A program made the position numbers and the translations under genes. A stretch of 64,000 bases of DNA from Xylogone sp. PMI_703 (Eukaryota; Ascomycota; Leotiomycetes): positions 5,766,001-5,830,000 of the forward strand of contig JAJTUQ010000001.1 in NCBI GenBank assembly GCA_021399445.1, in the 5' to 3' direction. Every line of letters begins with the position of its first letter. Within the stretch, counting starts at the first letter, position 1. Under the pieces are notes generated by a model. It saw only the letters and a program-made list of their open reading frames with translations, did no database searches and was not told where the DNA came from. Below, one piece after another: positions 57,357 to 64,000 of the stretch.

Positions 57357-59782
57357 ATGGGTATCTTTATCAAACATTCGTGCGAGCCTCGCTCCCAAGA
57401 GTCTGAGCTACCCGGCGTATGGAAAAGAAATATGGCACGTTGCTCATCATGGAAGTCCCACCAGATACCAAGTAGATCTCGACTTGGGAAAGCGCTGAAA
57501 CGTTTGGAATATGAAGGTCTTAATCAGACCAAAACTGGAACAGAGCCTCAATCCCATGATATTTGGACCGCAGCAGATCTACATCTTCAATCCAGCCAGA
57601 AGAAGTCTAAAAATTCAGACGATTCGTTATCCGAAAGCACAGGCGAAGAAGATTACGATACTTTGAAGCATGACCCAGGCGCTGTAGTTGTCGGAGGGAA
57701 AGGAGGAGGTTTTCCCGGTCACATAAGACTAGACAAGAATTTTGAAGACTTGTATAGAGAAGCCCAGCCCGAATCTTTTCGAGATGGAACGTATATTAGG
57801 GATCCGAACAAGACAAATCATGCACCTGTAGTAGCAACCAATCAAAGAGACCAGGACCAGTATGTCTCAGATGACACCGGAGAGGCTCCTAAAGTAGCGA
57901 TCCAGAAGGTTCGTTATAATATTTGGACTCCGAGTTTTTCTTACTTACTAACGTCCTAATAGGAGCAAAGCACAATATTTAATAGTCGACGTAGAAAGTT
58001 CCGTGACCTGGTCTTCACTCGCCAGTTCACTGCATTTGATAGCCATAACACAGAGAGTGCAAACTCACTATTCCATGGTTTCTTTAATCTTTTCTGGTTG
58101 GGGACTGCGATATTCGTGATTCGAATAGCCGCCAATAATTGGCGGACCTCTGGTAGCATACTTGGAACCAACGAGATCATGAGTCTAATGTTTCATCGCG
58201 ATCTTCTTGTTCTTGGGTTATCAGACGGCGTTATGTGTGCCGCTACGGTCTTTACTCTAGCTCTGCAAAAAGTTATATTCAAGGGCATGCTTAGATGGGA
58301 GAGATCTGGATGGATTATTCAGAGCGTATGTAGTTATGGGTGCATATTAACTTTTGAACGGCTATGCTAATACATGTGATGGTTAGATTTGGGAGATATT
58401 ATATGTCGTTTCCGTGTTAGCATGGACGGTGATTCGGGAATGGCCGTGGACCCATACGGTCTTCTTTGTCTTACACGCCTTAGTCATGTTGATGAAACAG
58501 CATAGCGAAGCTTTCTATAATGGATATCTGTCCGAAGCATATATTTCCCGCAACAGGTTGCAGCAAGCTCTCAAGAAGCTAGATAGCACATCTACAGCCT
58601 CACTCTCGAAAAGTTGGGACGACCAATCTGGGCCACTATCAACAACTTCTCTAACAGATAAATCCCATCTACAAAACGAGGCTGGGGTACGTCAACGACA
58701 AAGCCCCGTTCAAAATGGTGGCTTTACTGATGACGCCGTCAGTATCGACGCGCTCGCCAGGATAATTGAATCAGGAGAACCAGCGAACCTCAAACAAGTG
58801 GAATCGTTTAGTCAAACCCTACAAGATGAGATTGATGCTCTTAATGAAGACCTCAAGGGCAAATGCAGCACAACTAGAAACTCCTATCCAAATAATTTGA
58901 GCCTTAAGAACCACTTCGAGTATGTCGTTCTGCCTACGCTTGTTTACGAACTTGAGTATCCGAGATCCGACAGTATTAGTTGGGCTTATGTTGCTGAGAA
59001 AATAATTGCCATTTTTGGGATACTCATGATCATGAATCTTGTTTCGCAAGCATTCATCTATCCGGTTGTTATGAAGACTATAGGGATGAAAGAAGTAGGG
59101 ATGCCACTTTACGAGCGGTTGCAGATTTTCCCCTGGATACTACTAGACTTGATGGGCCCGTTTATGATGGAATATCTACTTGTGAGTGCTCACTTTCATG
59201 AATGGAGCAACTGTGCATCATAGATCATACAACTTATTCATAACCTTCCCAAACGGTCTGTTTGAGCTTAAGCTAACCCCTTGTTCTAGTCGTGGTATTT
59301 GATTTGGGAAGCTATACTAAATCTTCTCGCCGAGTTGACATACTTGTGAGTGCATATCATACCAACTACTGCTGTGGAAATGTTATGCTGGTGCTAACTT
59401 ATTTAGTGCTGATCGTGGCTTCTATGCCGACTGGTGGAATAGTGTCTCCTGGGATCAATTCGCTCGGGATTGGAATCGTCCCGTACATAACTTCCTCCTT
59501 CGGCATGTCTATCACTCATCAATCTCAGCGCTGAGAGTTAATAAGTATGTGGCCACGCTCATAACTTTCTTCCTTAGCGCATGCGTCCATGAACTCGTGA
59601 TGTGGTGTATTTTCAAAAAGTTAAGGGGCTATTTGCTCTTTTTCCAGATGCTTCAGCTTCCATTGGTGCAATTAAGTAGGACTAGATGGCTGAAAGGGAA
59701 AGCAACTTTGGGCAACCTCATCTTCTGGTTCGGAATTTTCACTGGTCCGAGTTTGTTATGCAGCTTGTATTTGATTATATGA
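57357..59782 (+). CDS. ARE2: Sterol O-acyltransferase (MBOAT family)
   Basis: ER enzyme that esterifies ergosterol with fatty acyl-CoA for lipid-droplet storage. Exons 57357-57908, 57963-58325, 58387-59181, 59290-59345 and 59407-59782 give 713 residues. The N-terminal 200 residues are soluble and Ser/Asp-rich; multiple transmembrane helices follow. The family motif FYADWWN is present and the catalytic His sits in a hydrophobic context (ITFFLSACVHELVMW); the end SRTRWLKGKATLGNLIFW also fits. A long Ser/Gln-rich insertion (about 345-440) lies between helices. Introns 1 and 3 have somewhat unusual donors (GTTCGT, GTGAGT). The start is uncertain: ATG 57357 opens the frame, but ATG 57432 (MARCSSWKS) is also plausible. 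Are1 and Are2 cannot be separated. Confidence 0.92.
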
Positions 59783-60333
59783 ATTTGAGCTAGAATAAAA
59801 AACTGCTTTCTAGCATGCTATATAAATGCGATTATTTCTCATTCTATTATATATATTATACAAAAAGGTATACTGCTTTTGTATAGCTGTATTGAACGTT
59901 AGATTTCAAACCCATATCAACCTGTCGCAACTGGTGTGCGTGTAAATAGATGACGTCAGACGCTCAGCCTTGTCAGCCTCGCTCGGTTGCATTCCCTTGT
60001 TGTCCACGTGCAACCTCAAGGCTCAAGCAAGGCCGAGAAAGAAGTAGCTACTAATCTTTGTTAGGTCCGTCCGAAGATAATACAGTACTTAGATAAAATT
60101 TCATTTGCGTTTAGTTGCTCTTCTTTAGTCTTAGTTTGCATCTACAATTTCTGTTACGTAGCTAATTTCACTGTACCTTTCAATCAAAGTTGGCTAAGTA
60201 TATCAGAAACATCGCACACCAAGGGAAAAAAATCACCTCGTTACTCTCGGATTCTATATCTCTTCCAGCTAGTTCGTCGAATTGGATTCGCCGCCAGGAC
60301 CAAGACGGACGGCCGGATGGCCGAGCCGCAAAG
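59783..60333. other. Promoter region of DDHD phospholipase gene
   Basis: About 550 nt in tandem orientation. It contains the palindrome TGACGTCA (59951-59958), listed separately. AT-rich at the left, where the acyltransferase 3' UTR is expected. Confidence 0.5.
59951..59958. promoter_or_regulatory. CRE palindrome (TGACGTCA)
   Basis: A perfect ATF/CREB-type octamer 376 nt before the start codon of the DDHD phospholipase gene. In fungi bZIP factors such as Atf1/AtfA bind it under stress. Function is inferred from sequence and position only; a random match in 64 kb is about as likely as not. Confidence 0.3.
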
Positions 60334-63300
60334 ATGGATTCACCATCAAATAAGCCAGAGAAATCTTATCTCTCTGCTGCTGTAGAATCGATCACACCAT
60401 GGTCATTATCACGCTCTTCAACACCAAAACCAGTTCCACCCCAACCAACACCAAAAGAGCCATCCGGTTTAAAGAATCAACATGGTGGGGATCACAGTGT
60501 ACCACCTTTATACGCACTAAGCCAAAAGAGATACCCACCTGACTGTCCGCCACTGAAGCCGCGATGGTTCTATGCCGTTGATGTATGTATCTTCCCTATT
60601 AAGCCCATGGAGCAAATCTTCAGTCATTCCATACTCATTGCACTTTAGGCGCCAAAAAGGAAACCAAAGCTACTTAAGACGACCCAAGAAGAAGCCAAAC
60701 CACTACCCGCACCGAAGAAATTTACAGCTTTCTCAGTTCATGACTCAATATCCATTGAAAACGCCTTCCAGAAACTTGTCGAATCACAGGAAGAAGAAAG
60801 AACAGGAAAGTCAGAGAATAGGTCCACCAAGACACTCCAAACTGCCGATATAGGATCCAAGGATACAGGACAAGACGACTCACCAGGTATCCGAGTACCA
60901 GTCCAAGAGGATTATTTATTTGACGTAGATGTTGAACGTAGAGAGCTCTCTCCTGTTTATTGGCTAGGTCCGGTCTATGAGGTGCGAAGAGGGTCATGGT
61001 TTTACGTTGAAGGTTCGACATATAAACCATGTGAAGAGAATCTTGCAGCTCAGCTAGAAGAAGGCTATTTAAAGACAAAGCCTTTTAGATATTCCAAGGC
61101 CGCGGATAATGTCTCATCTAGGCCCTCAACTATAAAAACAGAAGAAAAAACTCAGGCTTTGAGCAAAAGCCACCCGTCAAAATCCGAAGAGCAAGACCCC
61201 TCAAACTTAGCGGCTGCGAATACGACGGATCATGTTACAGATAAAAGCGAAACTGTCCACGAGCAGGCTGGAGATGCGAAAAGAGGGGTGCAAGATTCGC
61301 ACCTACCAACTGCCCCACAGCTTCAAACCTATCGACTCTTTGGTCCATATATGAACTCCACTGTCACTTATCAAGATTCAGACACTGCATACATATCCGC
61401 GGATAGTATCATGTCTCGTGTTGGTAGTACTGTATATCAAAGATTTTCCGGAGGTGTATATGGTACTAAAGTTGTTCGCGGCTACCGTGAAAATGCGAAG
61501 GCGAAAGATACATCTACCGATGAAAATGTCTCAAAGATTCCGTCTTCTGCAGCACTACCAAGTAAAGTCGACACACCAGCGCAACTCCGGCGGGACGAGC
61601 AACAGCAAAGGTTGCTGAAGAGAAGATCGGCTCCAGCTGGAAGCTTAGCAAGCGATGTGATTGAAGACAAGGGCCCTCACTCCATCATGGATAGCCCAAA
61701 CCAAAATCTGCCACCACCAAGTCATTTCGATCTTGAAACTTCCGGGAAGCAGGGTGAAACGAAGCTGCAAGATCCTGGTGATGATGGAGAAAATCAGGCA
61801 CGCGAGATCGATCATCTTATACTTGTAACTCATGGCATTGGTCAACGGCTCGGAATAAGGTATGTGGCTTTAAACTACTGATACTATCAATATTTGAGAT
61901 GCCAATATGGATTATCTAGGACCGAGAGCGTTAACTTCGTAAACGATGTCAATGTTCTGCGTGAAAACCTCAAGAATGTGTATTCAAATTCTGCAGATCT
62001 TCAAGCCCTCAATGCCGAGGTTGAGAAACTGCCTAAAAATTGTCGTGTTCAAGTTCTCCCGGTCTGTTGGCGCCATTTGTTAGATTTCCCTCGAAAAGGC
62101 GTCCGTCAGAGCAGAAAGGAGTATGATATAGGAGATTCCCTTGGAGACGAAGAAGAATATCCAAGCTTAGAAGATATAACCGTCGAAGGCGTACCTTTTG
62201 TCCGGAGTCTTATCACAGACCTGGCTCTTGATGTCCTTCTCTACCAAAGTACATACCGGGAACATATAATTAGGATAGTTTTGACTGAGTCGAACCGCAT
62301 CTATAATCTTTTCCGTCAGCGCAATCCATCATTCAAAGGCAAAGTAAGTTTGATTGGACACAGTCTCGGGTCAGCAATATACTTCGATATTCTGTCTCGT
62401 CAAAAAGAAGATCGCTCTCCTTCTTCCCGAAGTACACATAGGTCGCACCACCGTAATGAGCCACAAAGTTTGCGCTTTGATTTCGAGGTAGAAGACTTCT
62501 ATTGTCTCGGTAGCCCAGTGGGTCTATTTCAGATGTTAAAAGGAAGGTGAGTGACCTCAACAGCCTTGGATGTAGAAAGGCACTGACAACTGCCAGAACA
62601 ATCGCTGCAAGGCATCCATCGAATGCTGAACCAATCCAAAGCCCATTCGATCCGGATTATATGGACGATCCATTCCTAGCAGCGCCTTATGCAGGACTTG
62701 GAAATGGAGGCAGTATTTCTGCTACTACCGGATTGCCATTTACTATATCGTCCCCTAAATGTGCACAATTATATAATATATTCCACCCGACTGACCCAAT
62801 AAGTTACAGGCTCGAGCCTCTGATAGCTCCGGCTATGGCCTCCATGAAGCCTCAAGCCCTTCCATATACTAAGAAAGGCATCTTCAGTACAAGTGCTACT
62901 CAAGGCTTGACGGGTATCGGAGCCAAAGTTGGCCAGAGTGTTAGCGGGCTCTGGTCTAGCTTAAGTGGTGGTATAATGAATAGTGTACTAAACCGTAGTC
63001 TTGGCCTCACCAACGAAGATATAGCAAGAATTGAAGCTAGCTCCATTCCTGCTAGAAACCCTATTCAATCGCCTGGAGCTGGGACAAATATAGCTTCTGC
63101 AGGAGTGATTGCTGATACACCATCACTAACTCGACAAATGACCGACGAGAAAATGAAAAAGCTGGCCGAAAATACAGCAGCTGAAGACAAGGACGGAACC
63201 AGACCGAATGCCCGAACACTTATTGATGACGACATTGAGACACTCTATTCGGGATTTCAGAAAAGGAATATACCCTCAGCTGATTGGACCGAAACTGAGA

Positions 63301-63580
63301 ATGCGAGGAAACTTAGAAGAGAAGAAATGAAAGTCAGAGCCCTGAATAGAAACGGAAGAGTCGATTATAGTATACAAGAGTAAGTCATAGCATTTGAGCC
63401 ACATTTCAGAAGCTTTTATTCTGTATCTGACCTTTGTTAAGAACATTTCTCGATTATAATCCCATTGCAGCAATTGCTAGCCATCTAGCATACTGGACTG
63501 ACGAGGACGTATCTCACTTTATTATGTCACAGCTTTTGTCGAGGCATCGGGGCTCCTCTTTTGACAAGCACCCAAAATAG
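60334..63580 (+). CDS. DDL1: DDHD-domain phospholipase (PA-PLA1 family)
   Basis: Hydrolyses phospholipids such as phosphatidic acid and cardiolipin; the yeast relative Ddl1 is mitochondrial. Exons 60334-60582, 60649-61859, 61920-62546, 62597-63379 and 63442-63580 give 1002 residues. The N-terminus is Pro/Ser-rich. A WWE-like segment (PVYWLGPVYEVRRGSWFY) is near residue 190. The lipase core begins IDHLILVTHGIGQRL and has the nucleophile motif GHSLGS (Ser near 634). The DDHD domain starts FYCLGSPVGLFQML, continues NIFHPTDPISYRLEPL and closes across the last intron with IAAIASHLAYWTDEDVSHF. First in-frame ATG used. The final acceptor is AAG; its single-base phase fits. Confidence 0.93.
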
Positions 63581-64000
63581 TTAGATCGTTATATCTGGTT
63601 AATCTGTCGATTTTTCTGCTCTAGGGATCGATCATTTTGTAAATACTGGGTTCTCACCCGTAGATGGCGTTTTAGACGGCATTCTATATGTCTAATGAAT
63701 CAAGAACTTCCGAGTCTCCTATCACACGTAGTTGCAAGACGTCTATATTTGACTCTAGCCTAATATCGTTTTAATGGCCGTAGTTGATGGATAAGTTTTA
63801 TGTCCACTTTGGAACGTAGTGATTTTGCTGAGAGCAGTACCAGTAGTCCTCATCTCTCCACCGGAAGAGGACTAGTGTATCCGCCTGAGGTGACCAATCA
63901 TGTGCGCACGCGATCTGTTTCTAAGGTGTTTGCTACAAAAAAGTAAACTCACAGCATGAATCTTGCCAATTATCAGAACTTGTGAGATAAATAGTCACAT
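63581..64000. other. 3' flank of DDHD phospholipase gene to window end
   Basis: 420 nt downstream of the stop codon; AT-rich with no recognised feature. Confidence 0.5.

Noticed and set aside
1..64000. CRISPR arrays, bacterial operons, tRNA or rRNA genes, secondary-metabolite cluster
   Set aside because: The window is fungal nuclear DNA; no spaced direct repeats, no cloverleaf recognised by eye, and no polyketide, peptide synthetase or terpene enzymes. A tRNA scan would be needed to exclude single tRNAs.

Overview
The window looks like euchromatic DNA of a filamentous ascomycete (Pezizomycotina; the family mix would suit Leotiomycetes, but that placement is inference). Evidence: about 50 short GT-AG introns, mostly 44-250 nt, with CTAAC/CTGAC-type branch sites; long spacers; no operons; and fungal-specific products (Vac7, Are2-type sterol acyltransferase, PXA/PX sorting nexin, glyoxylate-cycle isocitrate lyase). 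I support 19 protein genes of recognisable family or clear structure, 18 complete and the trehalase cut at its 5' side. There are also one frameshifted F-box gene, one zinc-finger relic and two decayed gene-family clusters. All exon boundaries were read by eye; nearly all give continuous reading frames whose phases add up.

Layout: 1-2.0 kb, 3' part of neutral trehalase (+). 4.3-6.1 kb, isocitrate lyase (+). 8.1-9.5 kb, F-box protein (+). 9.5-13.5 kb, accessory island on the - strand: duplicated fragments of an unrecognised membrane-protein family, an 18-bp minisatellite and a frameshifted F-box gene. 16.5-19.3 kb, VAC7 (+). 19.3-23.8 kb, a second gene-poor stretch with related fragments. 23.8-27.0 kb, PXA-PX sorting nexin (-), divergent from SUB1/PC4 (27.7-28.4 kb, +). 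28.9-33.3 kb, 5-oxoprolinase (-). 34.3-34.7 kb, C2H2 zinc-finger relic. 36.4-40.5 kb, MIT-domain protein (+). 41.2-43.4 kb, fimbrin (-), divergent from a hotdog thioesterase (44.2 kb, +). 44.9-46.0 kb, RING-CH/ankyrin protein (+). 46.3-47.5 kb, OST3/6 (-), divergent from a coiled-coil protein (48.0-49.6 kb, +). 49.9-51.2 kb, mitochondrial rRNA methyltransferase MRM2 (+), convergent with RPL18 (51.6-52.4 kb, -). 53.2-54.4 kb, mitochondrial carrier (+). 55.0-56.2 kb, SR-type RRM protein (+). 57.4-59.8 kb, sterol O-acyltransferase (+). 60.3-63.6 kb, DDHD phospholipase (+).

Functionally these are mostly housekeeping genes with no sign of a biosynthetic cluster. Themes recur (lipid and membrane traffic: VAC7, sorting nexin, ARE, DDHD lipase; carbon and glutathione metabolism: trehalase, isocitrate lyase, oxoprolinase; ribosome and RNA: MRM2, RPL18, SR protein), but adjacency is not evidence of co-function here. 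The most unusual material is the pair of clusters at 9.6-12.5 kb and 20-22.5 kb. They appear to share a C-terminal transmembrane exon, a D-[DG]-x-[HQR]-N-x hexapeptide repeat and a noncoding unit, and may belong to a lineage-specific, decaying gene family.
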